A DNA stretch of 64,000 nucleotides from CAVVKW01 sp963749035 (lineage in GTDB: Bacteria > Verrucomicrobiota > Verrucomicrobiia > Chthoniobacterales > JAATET01): NCBI GenBank assembly GCA_963749035.1, contig CAVVKW010000001.1, positions 62,001 through 126,000 of the forward strand, read 5' to 3'. The position numbers and the translations under genes were made by a program. This document shows positions 19,306 to 28,371 of this stretch, piece after piece. The notes beneath the pieces are model-generated. The model did not search any database. It worked only from the letters and a program-made list of their open reading frames with translations, and had not been told where the DNA came from. Within the stretch, counting starts at the first letter, position 1. The number at the start of each line of letters is the position of its first letter.

Positions 19306-19833
19306 TTACGTCTGAAATTCAGCCATTGAAGACACCCAAATCAGATTTTTCGAAAGCATTTGATCGCCATCGAACTCGAAAAACCCTCGAAAGCACCCCC
19401 CCTCCAGGACCCCCGGCAGCCAATGAACGTCGTCCGCCCACATCTCCCCGAACGGAATCTCCGCCACTCTTGTCCAGATCGGCTTCGCCTCATCCGTCTC
19501 GATCAAATCGCCCTCACAATCGTTCGCCGTGAAGACGCTGCACTCCAGCGCGTATCCGTCGACAAACTGAAAGAACAACTCACCCCGAAGAGCCACGCCC
19601 AGCGGCGTCACCCCGACTTCCTCCTGCGTTTCGCGCACCGCCGCCTCCAGGGGCGTTTCGCCCGGCTCGAGTCTTCCGCCCGGTCCGTTGATTTTTCCAG
19701 CGCCCAGGCCGCGCTTCTTGTGAATGAGCAAGATCCACCCGTCCCGAACCACAAAACACAACGTCGCTCGTTCCGTCGGCCGCCAATCGTCCCACGGCGC
19801 GCCCGTCGGCCGCTGCAATCGCGCGTCCCCCAC
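19306..19833 (-). CDS. MutT/MTH1-type Nudix hydrolase
   Basis: A 175-residue protein with a full Nudix box, GGRLEPGETPLEAAVRETQE followed by EVGV (about residues 51-74), i.e. GX5EX7REXXEEXG. This motif binds the metal and hydrolyses a nucleoside diphosphate derivative, most likely 8-oxo-dGTP or a related oxidised nucleotide. The start is GTG at 19833, immediately after the TGA of the upstream DoxX gene, so translation is probably coupled. The exact substrate is not evident from sequence. Confidence 0.85.
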   Translation of the reverse strand: MGDARLQRPTGAPWDDWRPTERATLCFVVRDGWILLIHKKRGLGAGKINGPGGRLEPGETPLEAAVRETQEEVGVTPLGVALRGELFFQFVDGYALECSVFTANDCEGDLIETDEAKPIWTRVAEIPFGEMWADDVHWLPGVLEGGCFRGFFEFDGDQMLSKNLIWVSSMAEFQT

Positions 19834-20283
19834 TCAGCCGAAGCTCGGTAGCAGCTGTTGACTCAACCCGCGATCCACCGAGAACCGCCCCCCGCCCAAG
19901 GAGACCAAAGCCAGCGCCACCAATCCCAGCACCGCCGGATACTCCCACGCCGAGACCCCCTCACCCGCGTGCACCACGCCGACTGCGCCCGCCATGATCA
20001 CCATTACACCGAACGCTGCCAAACGAGTCATCACTCCCAAAAATAGCGCGGCCGCCACCGCCACCTCGCCCGCGATCGCCAGCGCCGCGACTGCGGTCGG
20101 CAGACCCAGCCCATCCGACGCTGTCCATTGCGAGAGCGTCGCCGTCCAGCCCTTCCCGCCAAACCACCCGAACGCCTTCTGCCCCCCGTGGTAGAAGAAG
20201 ACCGCGGCCAGCGTCATTCGCAGCACGAAGGGTCCCCAACTCCGGGGCGTTGCAAAGAAAGCGTAAACCGGATTGCTCGACAC
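19834..20283 (-). CDS. DoxX-family membrane protein
   Basis: About 149 residues from a GTG at 20283, with four membrane helices. It opens SSNPVYAFFATPRSWGPFVL and has the family signature FFYHGGQKAFGWFGG and a later AIAGEVAVAAALFLGVMTRL. The frame runs upstream to 20550, but that part is low-complexity and lies across the start of the divergent lipoprotein gene, so I reject it. DoxX proteins are poorly understood membrane proteins linked to redox functions. The gene is coupled to the downstream Nudix gene. Confidence 0.8.
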   Translation of the reverse strand: MSSNPVYAFFATPRSWGPFVLRMTLAAVFFYHGGQKAFGWFGGKGWTATLSQWTASDGLGLPTAVAALAIAGEVAVAAALFLGVMTRLAAFGVMVIMAGAVGVVHAGEGVSAWEYPAVLGLVALALVSLGGGRFSVDRGLSQQLLPSFG

Positions 20284-20431
20284 GGGCCGGGATATACCAG
20301 CGACGCCCGCCGCCGGAAAAGGGAAAACCCCGCGAAGGCGTTCCGAAACCCAGCTCGGCCCGCCAGCACCGCCGGTCATTTTCCTTGCCGAATTTTGCGT
20401 AATTTCAACCCTCGGGCCGCGCCTCCTCATC

Positions 20432-22156
20432 ATGACCAAACCCGCATTCGCCGCCGCCCTGCTCGTCACCTTCCTCACCGGCTGTGGCTTTACCGTCACG
20501 ACCCGCACCGTGCCTCCATCCGACGCCCTGCCGGCGATCGCGCCCTCCACGCCCGCCGTTAAGAAAAACCCAGCCGCTCAACTCGCCGCTCTCGCGACCC
20601 AAGCCGGTGACGACCCCGCCGCACTACAGACCGCCGCCGAGTTTGCCCTCTTCGTCGGCGACAAACTCCGCAACCGAGACCCTCAAGCCGCCGTCGGCTT
20701 CTTCTCCAGCGCACTCGAGCTCGGCCTTCGAGCAGCCGAAGCCGACCCCGATCCCCGCGCGCACGACGACACGATCAACGCCGCCACCCTTCAGCTCGTC
20801 ACCCTGGCCGATCGACCGCAGGACCCCCGGCGCACCGTCGACACCCCACTTGGTCCGCGCACCATCGACGTCACCTCCGCCTTCACGAACGACCCGACCC
20901 AGCCCGCCTTCGATCAACTCGTTCCTTCCGAACTCATCTCGGTGACCGGATTCACCTATCGCGTCACCATTCCCGGATTCGGCGTTCCGCTCGTGGGCGT
21001 CCACGAGAGTTCCACCATCCCATTCTACGAAAGGCGCGGCACGTTCACCCCCGTCACCGCCGTCCCCCGCCTCGCCCGACGCGTCGAAGCCGCCGATCTC
21101 ACCATCGAGCTTCTCGACCCCCGCCACCAGCAGACCGTCGAGACTCCCACCGGCACCGCCACCCTAGCCGCTGATTTCACCACGCCGATCGCCCTCGTCT
21201 TCGACCGCCTCAACGATCTCGCCCTCGGCATTCGCGGACTCCTCTTCGTCGGCGATCAGATGAAGCTCGCCGGCCTCTACATGCTCGAGCCCTACGACCC
21301 CGATCGCATCCCCGTCCTCATGGTTCACGGCCTGAGTTCCTCCCCCCTCATCTGGCGCAATCTCATCAACGAACTCCAAATCGACCCCGTCATCCGCGAA
21401 AATTATCAATTTTGGGTCATCTATTATCCCAGCGGCGTATCGACCATCGCATCCGCCGCCTACCTCCGCGACCAACTTGCCGCCATTCGACAAACCTTCG
21501 ACCCCGCCGGTGACGACTTGGCCTCCCGCGATCTCATCACCTTCGGCCACAGCATGGGCGGAGTCATCACCCGCATGAACGCCGTCGAGATCGAAGACCG
21601 ACTGTGGGAGACCATCTCCGACCGACCCTTCGAAGACGCGCCGCTCGACCCCGAAGACCGCGAGACTCTCGCGACCCGGCTCTTCTGGGAGCCCCTCCCT
21701 CAACTCCACCGCGCCGTTTACTTTTCGGCTCCCCACCGCGGAGCCACCCTGGCCGACGGCTCGCTCGCCACCTTTGGCATGCGGCTCATCCGCCTCCCAG
21801 CCGACACCCTCGCGTTCCAGACCCGTCTCGTCAAAACCCTCGGCAGTTTCCTCGTTCTCGATTTCGACATCAGCGAGCTCACCAACAGCATCGGGTCCCT
21901 GTCGCCGAGAAACCCCGTCTTCACCGCCGTTGATAACTCCCCCTTCAAAGAAGGGTTCGCCTACTACACCGTCGCCGGCGACCGCGGACGCGGCGACACG
22001 CCCGACAGCTCCGACGGGATCGTGGGTTACTGGAGTTCCCACCTCGACGGCGCCACCGACGAGATCATCGTCCCGACCGGACACGAGACCTTCTCGCATC
22101 CCGACGCCCTCGCACTCAGTTGGCGGGCCCTCCGCCAGCATCTCGACGAGCGCTGA
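20432..22156 (+). CDS. Lipoprotein alpha/beta hydrolase (lipase/esterase-like)
   Basis: A 574-residue protein. The N-terminus ends in lipobox LTGC, with Cys18 as the lipidated residue. A helical tail of tetratricopeptide-like character comes first. The hydrolase domain starts near residue 290 with VLMVHGLSSSPLIWRNLI (oxyanion region) and contains the nucleophile elbow GHSMGG (Ser374). A C-terminal GHETFSHPDAL could supply the catalytic His. It is probably an outer-membrane-anchored esterase or lipase. The ATG at 20432 is chosen because it starts the signal peptide. Confidence 0.8.
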   Translation: MTKPAFAAALLVTFLTGCGFTVTTRTVPPSDALPAIAPSTPAVKKNPAAQLAALATQAGDDPAALQTAAEFALFVGDKLRNRDPQAAVGFFSSALELGLRAAEADPDPRAHDDTINAATLQLVTLADRPQDPRRTVDTPLGPRTIDVTSAFTNDPTQPAFDQLVPSELISVTGFTYRVTIPGFGVPLVGVHESSTIPFYERRGTFTPVTAVPRLARRVEAADLTIELLDPRHQQTVETPTGTATLAADFTTPIALVFDRLNDLALGIRGLLFVGDQMKLAGLYMLEPYDPDRIPVLMVHGLSSSPLIWRNLINELQIDPVIRENYQFWVIYYPSGVSTIASAAYLRDQLAAIRQTFDPAGDDLASRDLITFGHSMGGVITRMNAVEIEDRLWETISDRPFEDAPLDPEDRETLATRLFWEPLPQLHRAVYFSAPHRGATLADGSLATFGMRLIRLPADTLAFQTRLVKTLGSFLVLDFDISELTNSIGSLSPRNPVFTAVDNSPFKEGFAYYTVAGDRGRGDTPDSSDGIVGYWSSHLDGATDEIIVPTGHETFSHPDALALSWRALRQHLDER

Positions 22157-22203
22157 CCGCACGGAGAAACGGCGCACAGCGTGCACGCTCGCCCGACAAA
22201 GCC

Positions 22204-22794
22204 TCAGCGGATTTTTTCGGCCCGCTTCCGCGATTTCGTCTGAGCATCGGCCTTCATCCGCCTCGCCCGACGTCGTATCGCGCTTTCTTGAATCGCCCGC
22301 GTCACCACGTCAAACGTCACCCTCGCAAGAAAATAGCAGAGCACCGCCGCGAAGGGAGCGGTCACGATCGTCCCGACCAGCATCGGCAATGGCGACGCCT
22401 TCACCACCTCCCACACGCTCTTGTCACCAAACGCCTCCATCGGTGAACCGCGTCCCAACAAAAAATATCCGACGCGCAACTGGACGATCCAGATAAACAC
22501 CGCCGTCACCGGGTTCGTCACCCAACACCCGACCAACGCCGCCGGCACGTTCATCCGTCCGAAAATCGCGATCGCCACCGCCGGCACACTCTGAAACGGA
22601 ATTGGCAACATCGACAACATCCCGCCCACCGCGAAACCCCGCGCCATCGGCTCCCGCTCCGGCTGCCACAAGAGCGGATCCAACAACCGGTCCCCCAAAC
22701 GCCGGTGCAACCACGAACCGCGCAGATGTTTAATCCGCGGAAAATGTCGGAGGACTTTCCCGACTGACGAACGTCTCCAAAGATGCGGCTTCAC
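22204..22794 (-). CDS. DUF2062 membrane protein
   Basis: A 196-residue protein with two or three membrane helices and the conserved DUF2062 pattern: ARGFAVGGMLSMLPIPFQSV, then AVAIAIFGRMNVPAALVGCW, VTNPVTAVFIW. The function of this family is unknown. The C-terminus is strongly basic (RRRARRMKADAQTKSRKR). It is convergent with the lipoprotein hydrolase gene, 47 bases away. Confidence 0.8.
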   Translation of the reverse strand: MKPHLWRRSSVGKVLRHFPRIKHLRGSWLHRRLGDRLLDPLLWQPEREPMARGFAVGGMLSMLPIPFQSVPAVAIAIFGRMNVPAALVGCWVTNPVTAVFIWIVQLRVGYFLLGRGSPMEAFGDKSVWEVVKASPLPMLVGTIVTAPFAAVLCYFLARVTFDVVTRAIQESAIRRRARRMKADAQTKSRKRAEKIR

Positions 22795-22830
22795 GTAAAA
22801 CCCGGATTCAGCACCGGATGCTCCCCTTAA

Positions 22831-22854
22831 TCAATCGCGTTCTCAATCGCGTTC
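22831..22854. repeat. Tandem 12-bp duplication upstream of glnB
   Basis: The 12-mer TCAATCGCGTTC occurs twice in perfect tandem, at 22831-22842 and 22843-22854, ending 43 bases before the glnB start. It could be a chance duplication or a regulator-binding repeat. Confidence 0.6.
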
Positions 22855-22897
22855 TCGGCTTGCCACTCCGCGACGAAGCCTGTAACGAAGTCACCAC

Positions 22898-23236
22898 ATG
22901 AAGAAGATTGAGGCGATCATCAAGCCGTTCAAGATGGAAGACGTGAAGGAAGCGCTGGCTGAGGTCGGCATCGAGGGAATGACCGTCACGGAGGTCAAGG
23001 GGTTCGGACGGCAGAAGGGCCACACCGAAATCTATCGCGGCAGCGAATACACCGTCGATTTTCTTCCCAAGGTGAAATTCGAAATCGTCGTCGGCGACGA
23101 ATCCGTTGCCAAGACCGTCGAAGCCATCTCTACCGCCGCCAAGACCGGCAAGATCGGTGACGGCAAAATTTTTGTCCTTCCCATCGAGACCGCCGTCCGG
23201 ATTCGCACGGAAGAGACGGGCGAAGACGCCATCTGA
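22898..23236 (+). CDS. glnB: Nitrogen regulatory protein PII
   Basis: A 112-residue PII protein beginning MKKIEAIIKPFKMEDVKEAL. The T-loop GFGRQKGHTEIYRGSEYTVD carries Tyr51, the uridylylation site. The B- and C-loop motifs TGKIGDGKIFVLPI and AVRIRTEETGEDAI bind ATP and 2-oxoglutarate. It senses nitrogen and energy state and controls targets such as glutamine synthetase adenylylation or AmtB. No amtB follows, so whether this is GlnB or GlnK is judged only on sequence. Confidence 0.93.
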   Translation: MKKIEAIIKPFKMEDVKEALAEVGIEGMTVTEVKGFGRQKGHTEIYRGSEYTVDFLPKVKFEIVVGDESVAKTVEAISTAAKTGKIGDGKIFVLPIETAVRIRTEETGEDAI

Positions 23237-23284
23237 CGAGTTCCGCCCCGGCGCTCACCAGATTTTCCACTCGTTGTTTCCAGT

Positions 23285-24130
23285 ATGGAATGGTGGCACG
23301 CCATCGTCCTCGGCATCGTCGAAGGACTCACCGAATACCTGCCCGTCAGCTCGACGGGGCACCTGATTCTCACGCAGCGCGCTCTCGGGATCGACTCCGA
23401 GACCGCCGCTGACGCCTTCGCAATCTGCATCCAGTTTGGCGCGATCCTCGCCGTCCTCGGAATTTACTTCGGACGCGTCCGGCAGATGGCCGAAGGTGCG
23501 CTCGGGCGGAATCCCGAAGGTTTCCGACTCGGGCTCAACGTCGTCGTTGCCTTCCTGCCGGCCGCCTTCATCGGCCTTCTTCTTGAAGATCAGATCAAGA
23601 CTTACCTGTTCGGTGGCGACGCCTGGGGACTCTGGCCGACCATCGCCGCCTGGTTCGTCGGCGGTATCGTCATCCTGATCGTCGCTTGGAAACGCGACCA
23701 GGGCCCGCAGAACTCCGCTTTTGGTATGACCCTCACCGAGCTGGCTTGGAAGGGCGCTCTCGTCATCGGACTCATCCAATGCCTCGCGATGTGGCCCGGC
23801 GTCAGTCGCAGCCTGGTCACGATCCTCGGCGGTCTCGCCGTCGGTCTCAGCCTGGCCGCCGCCGTCGAGTTCGCGTTCCTCCTCGGCCTCCTCACTCTCA
23901 CCGCCGCCACCGCCTACGACGGACTGAAGCACGGCGAAGAGATGCTCGCAGAATTTGGCTTCGTCGCGATTCTCCTCGGGCTCGTCGCCGCGTGGGCCAG
24001 CGCCTTCGTCGCCGTCAAGTGGATGGTCGATTACCTGAACCGACACAGCCTTGCCATCTTCGGCTACTACCGCATCGCTCTCGCGATCGTCGTGACCGTT
24101 TTAATCACCACGGGCTTGCTCACTCACTGA
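23285..24130 (+). CDS. uppP: Undecaprenyl-diphosphatase UppP (BacA)
   Basis: A 281-residue integral membrane protein. The N-terminal catalytic motif EGLTEYLPVSSTGHLIL and the second motif PGVSRSLVTI are diagnostic of the BacA/UppP family. The enzyme removes a phosphate from undecaprenyl diphosphate in the cytoplasmic membrane, recycling the lipid carrier for peptidoglycan synthesis. It follows glnB by 48 bases and precedes the dap genes, so its context is cell-wall synthesis. Confidence 0.95.
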   Translation: MEWWHAIVLGIVEGLTEYLPVSSTGHLILTQRALGIDSETAADAFAICIQFGAILAVLGIYFGRVRQMAEGALGRNPEGFRLGLNVVVAFLPAAFIGLLLEDQIKTYLFGGDAWGLWPTIAAWFVGGIVILIVAWKRDQGPQNSAFGMTLTELAWKGALVIGLIQCLAMWPGVSRSLVTILGGLAVGLSLAAAVEFAFLLGLLTLTAATAYDGLKHGEEMLAEFGFVAILLGLVAAWASAFVAVKWMVDYLNRHSLAIFGYYRIALAIVVTVLITTGLLTH

Positions 24131-24171
24131 GCAGCCCCCAGCCAATTCTCCCCATCGAAAATTCGTCCATC

Positions 24172-24555
24172 CTGCCCGATCTCCAAGCCTGCGTCCTGTG
24201 CGAGGACGTCCGGGCGGAAGCCAGCGGCCAGCAGACTCTCGTCGGTGTCGTCACCGCGATCCCGGCTCCCCAGCTCCCCATCGCCTTCTTCAAACTCTGT
24301 CTCTGGACCCGTTGGTGCGGGGGAGAAGGTCGCTTCCGTCAGCGTTCCGCGATCATCGGACCGGACGACGAGACCAAGCTCGCGGAGTTTCAGATCGACT
24401 TTACGCTCCAGGAGATGAGCGCCAACGCCACCAACGTCCACGTCTTCGGCGGCCTCCGCTTCGAACAATACGGTCTCCACAGTGTCGAGGTTTACCTCGA
24501 CGACGAGCTTCGCCTCAGTGTTCCGATCGCGGTCGTTCCGGTCAAAAACGGCTGA
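24172..24555 (+). CDS. DUF6941-like protein with a non-canonical start
   Basis: About 127 residues beginning LPDLQACVLCEDVRAEASGQ, then TLVGVVTAIPAPQLPIAFFK and a beta-rich C-terminal half ending VPIAVVPVKNG. This matches a small family of unknown function whose members normally start with Met followed by the same segment. Here no ATG, GTG or TTG occurs in frame between the uppP stop and this block. Candidates are CTG at 24172, ATC at 24169 or 24154, or ATT at 24145. It lies between uppP and dapF on the same strand. Confidence 0.6.
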   Translation: MPDLQACVLCEDVRAEASGQQTLVGVVTAIPAPQLPIAFFKLCLWTRWCGGEGRFRQRSAIIGPDDETKLAEFQIDFTLQEMSANATNVHVFGGLRFEQYGLHSVEVYLDDELRLSVPIAVVPVKNG

Positions 24556-24649
24556 CCCCGGACGCGAGCGAATCCCGCGGTCCGAAAGAAAAATTTTGTT
24601 CCTTCGGCAGAAAGCCGACTACGTTGCCCATCCGTCCAACGCGCACACC

Positions 24650-25465
24650 ATGGAACTCGCCTTCACCAAAATGAATGGAGCCGGCAACGACTTCATTCTT
24701 CTCGATAACCGATCGAAAGCCCTCTCGCTCTCGACTTCCCAAATCGCCCGGCTCTGCGACCGCCACCGCGGCATCGGAGCCGACGGCCTCCTGCTCGTCG
24801 AGCCGCCCGCCGCCGGAGCCGCTGATTTCCGGATGCGCTACTACAACGCAGACGGCGGCGAAGCGGAGATGTGCGGCAACGGCGCCCGCTGTTTTTCCCG
24901 TTACGGCGCACGGCTTCTCGGCGAGACCGCCTCGTCGGCTCTTTCCTTCGAGACCCCCGCCGGCGTCATCTCCGCCAGCCTGCTCGGCGAGGAAGTCGAA
25001 CTCGCCATGAGCGCGCCGCACTCGCTCGCCCCATCGAACGACCTCACGATCGAAGGCACCCTCGTCTCCACTCACTCGATCAACACGGGCGTTCCCCACG
25101 CCGTCGTCTTCGTCGAAGATCTCGAACTTGCCGACGTTCGCACCCTCGGTGCCCGCATCCGCCACCACGAGCACTTCGCTCCCGCCGGGACGAACGTCAA
25201 CTTCGTCGCCAAGACCGAAGAAGGCATCGCGATCCGCACCTACGAACGTGGCGTCGAGGACGAAACCCTCGCCTGCGGCACCGGAGTCGTTGCCGCTGCG
25301 CTCATTCACCACCTCCTCACCGACGCACCGGCACCGGTTGCCGTTCAGGTCCGTGGCGGAGACACGCTCGAAGTCGGGTTCGAGATCCCCTCACCCGGCA
25401 CGTTCGAATCCGTCACTCTGCGCGGCCCGGCCGATTTCGTTTTCGACGGTCGGATCACCCTTTGA
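24650..25465 (+). CDS. dapF: Diaminopimelate epimerase
   Basis: A 271-residue enzyme starting MELAFTKMNGAGNDFILLDN. Both catalytic cysteines are present: AEMCGNGARC and TLACGTGVVAAA. It interconverts LL- and meso-diaminopimelate for lysine and peptidoglycan synthesis. The frame extends to 24482, but the ATG at 24650 matches the family start. It is followed by dapA after 15 bases. Confidence 0.96.
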   Translation: MELAFTKMNGAGNDFILLDNRSKALSLSTSQIARLCDRHRGIGADGLLLVEPPAAGAADFRMRYYNADGGEAEMCGNGARCFSRYGARLLGETASSALSFETPAGVISASLLGEEVELAMSAPHSLAPSNDLTIEGTLVSTHSINTGVPHAVVFVEDLELADVRTLGARIRHHEHFAPAGTNVNFVAKTEEGIAIRTYERGVEDETLACGTGVVAAALIHHLLTDAPAPVAVQVRGGDTLEVGFEIPSPGTFESVTLRGPADFVFDGRITL

Positions 25466-25480
25466 TTTATTTCCCGCACG

Positions 25481-26362
25481 ATGTTTGAAGGCACCCACAC
25501 CGCGCTCGTCACGCCATTCCGAGATGACCAGATCGACGAAGCCGCGTTCCGCGATCTCATCGAGGAGCAGATCGCTGCCGGCATCACGGGGATCGTTCCC
25601 GTCGGGACCACCGGCGAATCGCCCACCCTCCCGCACACGGAACACAACACCGCCATCCGCCTCTCCGTCGAAGCCGCTGCGGGGCGTTGTCAGGTCATCG
25701 CCGGCACCGGATCGAATTCCACCGCCGAGGCGATCGAACTCACCCGCGAAGCCGAGCGCCTTGGCGCCACCGCCGCACTCCTCGTCACCCCCTACTACAA
25801 CAAACCTTCACCCGAAGGCCTCTTCCTCCACTACCGCGCCGTCGCGAACGCCGTCGGAATTCCGCTCATCCTCTACAGCATCCCCGGACGCTGCGGCATC
25901 GAGATCAGTGTCGAGACCGCCGTTCGTCTCGCCGAAGCCTGCCCCAACGTCCGAGCCATCAAGGAAGCCGGCGGCTCCGTCGAGCGCGTCAGCGCCCTCC
26001 GGCACGCGCTACCGGAGGAATTCGAAATTCTCTCCGGTGACGACTCCCTCACCCTCCCTTTCATGTCGGTCGGAGCCGTCGGCGTCATCAGCGTTGCGTC
26101 GAACATCGTCCCCGCCGAAGTCGTTCGCCTCGTCAGTGCCTGGCTCGACGACGACCCCACCGCCGCCCGGGCGCAGCACCTCAAATTTTACCGCCTCTTC
26201 AAGGAGCTTTTCGTCGAAACGAATCCCGTTCCGATCAAGACCGCGCTTGCTCTCCAGGGCCGAATGACCGCCGACGTTCGCCTGCCGCTCTGCCCGCTGA
26301 CCGATCAAAGCCTCGATCGCCTGCGCTCCGTCCTCACCGATTACGGTTTACTGAACTCATGA
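25481..26362 (+). CDS. dapA: 4-hydroxy-tetrahydrodipicolinate synthase
   Basis: A 293-residue class I aldolase-fold enzyme. The pyruvate-binding VGTTGESPTL motif, the catalytic Tyr in LILYSIPGRCGIEI and the Schiff-base Lys in VRAIKEAGGS are all present. It condenses pyruvate with aspartate semialdehyde in the lysine/diaminopimelate pathway. Its last codons overlap the dapB start by ATGA, so translation is coupled. Confidence 0.96.
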   Translation: MFEGTHTALVTPFRDDQIDEAAFRDLIEEQIAAGITGIVPVGTTGESPTLPHTEHNTAIRLSVEAAAGRCQVIAGTGSNSTAEAIELTREAERLGATAALLVTPYYNKPSPEGLFLHYRAVANAVGIPLILYSIPGRCGIEISVETAVRLAEACPNVRAIKEAGGSVERVSALRHALPEEFEILSGDDSLTLPFMSVGAVGVISVASNIVPAEVVRLVSAWLDDDPTAARAQHLKFYRLFKELFVETNPVPIKTALALQGRMTADVRLPLCPLTDQSLDRLRSVLTDYGLLNS

Positions 26363-27099
26363 GCCTACGCGTCATCATCAACGGAGCCCGCGGCCGGATG
26401 GGCCAGGCGCTCATTCACTGCGCCGAAGCCATCCCAGACCTCGAAATCTCCGCCGCTCTCGACGAAGACGACAGCCTCGCCGACGCCCTCGCGGATTGCG
26501 ACGCCGTCATCGATTTCACCCACGCCGACTCCACCCCGGAGATCGCGGAAGACTGCGCCGCCGCCGGCAAGGCCCTCATCATCGGCACCACCGGACACGA
26601 TGATTCCCAACGCGCAGCGATCACGGCGTCTGCCGACCGCATTCCGGTCGTCTTCGCGCCGAACTTCAGCGTTGGCGTGAACACGTTGTTCTGGCTCACC
26701 CAGCGCGCCGCCGAGATCCTCGGCAGCGACTTCGATCTCGAAGTCGTCGAGATGCACCACCGCCACAAGAAAGATGCTCCCAGCGGAACGGCTCGCCGTC
26801 TGGCTGAAATCCTCGCCGAGACTCGCGAACTGGATTACTCCACCGACGTTCGCCACGGACGCGAAGGGATGGTCGGCGCTCGCACCACGGAGGAAATTGG
26901 CATGCACTCACTCCGCGGCGGCGACGTCGTCGGCGATCACACCGTGATCTACGCGAACGACGGTGAACGCGTGGAACTCAGTCACCGCGCCTCGTCCCGC
27001 GACACCTTCGCGAACGGTGCCTTGCGTGCTGCCACCTGGGCGGTCGACCAGCCAGCCGGGCTCTACGACATGCAGGACGTTCTCGGCCTGCGGAGCTAA
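26359..27099 (+). CDS. dapB: 4-hydroxy-tetrahydrodipicolinate reductase
   Basis: A 246-residue protein with an N-terminal Rossmann motif INGARGRMGQALI and the catalytic segment EVVEMHHRHKKDAPSGTARR (His and Lys near residue 135). The middle NFSVGVNTLFWL fits the domain junction. It reduces the dapA product with NAD(P)H. It is coupled to dapA and followed by folK after 3 bases. Confidence 0.96.
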   Translation: MSLRVIINGARGRMGQALIHCAEAIPDLEISAALDEDDSLADALADCDAVIDFTHADSTPEIAEDCAAAGKALIIGTTGHDDSQRAAITASADRIPVVFAPNFSVGVNTLFWLTQRAAEILGSDFDLEVVEMHHRHKKDAPSGTARRLAEILAETRELDYSTDVRHGREGMVGARTTEEIGMHSLRGGDVVGDHTVIYANDGERVELSHRASSRDTFANGALRAATWAVDQPAGLYDMQDVLGLRS

Positions 27100-27102
27100 C
27101 CC

Positions 27103-27567
27103 GTGCGCGCAGGCATCTCGTTGGGATCCAACCTCGGAGACCGCGCGGCCCACCTGTCCGCCGCCGTCGAATCGCTCCGACAACTGAGCACCTCCCCCGC
27201 CACCACTCTCGTTTCAAGTTTTCACGAAACCCGCCCCGTCGATTGCCCGCCGAACTCGCCCCCCTTCCTTAACGCCGCCGCCGAGATTGATTGGACCCAG
27301 CCCCCGCGAAGACTTCTCGAGCACCTTCAGAAGCTCGAAGCCGCCCACGGTCGTCCCGCCGCCCGCTCGACCAACGCCCCGCGCCCGCTCGACCTCGACC
27401 TCCTCTACTGTGGCGATCACGTCATCGACGAACCGAATTTGATCCTCCCTCATCCCCGGCTGACGCAGCGCAGCTTCGTCCTCGCGCCTCTCGCCGAGAT
27501 CTGCCCCGAATTCGAGATCCCCGGCACATCCCGGTCCGTTCAGAACCTCCTCGCCACTCTGTCTTGA
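27103..27567 (+). CDS. folK: 2-amino-4-hydroxy-6-hydroxymethyldihydropteridine pyrophosphokinase
   Basis: A 154-residue protein with ISLGSNLGDR at the N-terminus, PFLNAAAEI and the signature RPLDLDLLYCGD followed by LPHPRLTQRSFVLAPLAEI. It transfers pyrophosphate from ATP to the pterin in folate synthesis. The start is GTG at 27103, only 3 bases after dapB. Confidence 0.93.
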   Translation: MRAGISLGSNLGDRAAHLSAAVESLRQLSTSPATTLVSSFHETRPVDCPPNSPPFLNAAAEIDWTQPPRRLLEHLQKLEAAHGRPAARSTNAPRPLDLDLLYCGDHVIDEPNLILPHPRLTQRSFVLAPLAEICPEFEIPGTSRSVQNLLATLS

Positions 27568-27574
27568 TCACCCC

Positions 27575-28336
27575 ATGAAAACTCTCAGGATTCATCCCGA
27601 ATCACCCGACTCACCGAAGGCCGCCTTCACCTCCCTCACCGCCTACGACTACCCCAGCGCGCGCCTGCTGGACGACTGCGGACTCGACCTCATCCTCGTC
27701 GGCGACTCGCTCGGCATGGTGGTCCTCGGCCACGCGGATACGACGGACGTTACACTCGCGGACATGGTTCATCACACCCGCGCCGTTGCCCGCGGCACCA
27801 CCCAGACCCCGGTCATCACCGACCTTCCGATCGGGACCTACGGCGACACCGACACCGCCGAGCGCTCCACCGCCGCCGTCCTCGAAGCCGGAGCTGACGG
27901 CGTCAAACTCGAAGGCGGCGTCATTATCGAATCCACCGTCCGAAAGATCGCTCGAGCGGGGACGCCCGTTCTCGGTCACATCGGCATGCTGCCGCAAAAC
28001 GTCCGCGAAGAAGGCGGCTATCGAATCAAAGGTCGCACCCCGGAGCAGGCGAAAGCCCTCCTCGCCGACGCTCTCTCGCTGGAAGACGCCGGAGCCTTCG
28101 CGATCGTTCTCGAACTCGTCACGCCCCCTCTGGCCCGCGAGATTTCCGAGAAACTCGCGATCCCGACGTTTGGGATTGGAAGCGGCAAAGGCTGCGACGG
28201 CGAGATCCGCGTCCTCCACGACATCATCGGACTCTTCCCGTGGTTTCGCCCGCCGTTCGCCGAACCCAAAGCCGACGTCGCCGCCGAAATTCAAAGCGCC
28301 GTTCGAGCCTTCGTCGCAGACCAAATTCCCGGTTGA
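27575..28336 (+). CDS. panB: 3-methyl-2-oxobutanoate hydroxymethyltransferase
   Basis: A 253-residue TIM-barrel enzyme. It has LTAYDYPSARLLDDCGLDLI, the metal-binding VGDSLGMVVLGHADTTDVTL and the late GIGSGKGCDGEIRVLHDIIG. It makes ketopantoate from ketoisovalerate and methylenetetrahydrofolate in pantothenate synthesis. The folate link fits its position 7 bases after folK. Confidence 0.95.
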   Translation: MKTLRIHPESPDSPKAAFTSLTAYDYPSARLLDDCGLDLILVGDSLGMVVLGHADTTDVTLADMVHHTRAVARGTTQTPVITDLPIGTYGDTDTAERSTAAVLEAGADGVKLEGGVIIESTVRKIARAGTPVLGHIGMLPQNVREEGGYRIKGRTPEQAKALLADALSLEDAGAFAIVLELVTPPLAREISEKLAIPTFGIGSGKGCDGEIRVLHDIIGLFPWFRPPFAEPKADVAAEIQSAVRAFVADQIPG

Positions 28337-28371
28337 AGCCCCCTTCGCACCGACTACCCTTTCCGAAGACC

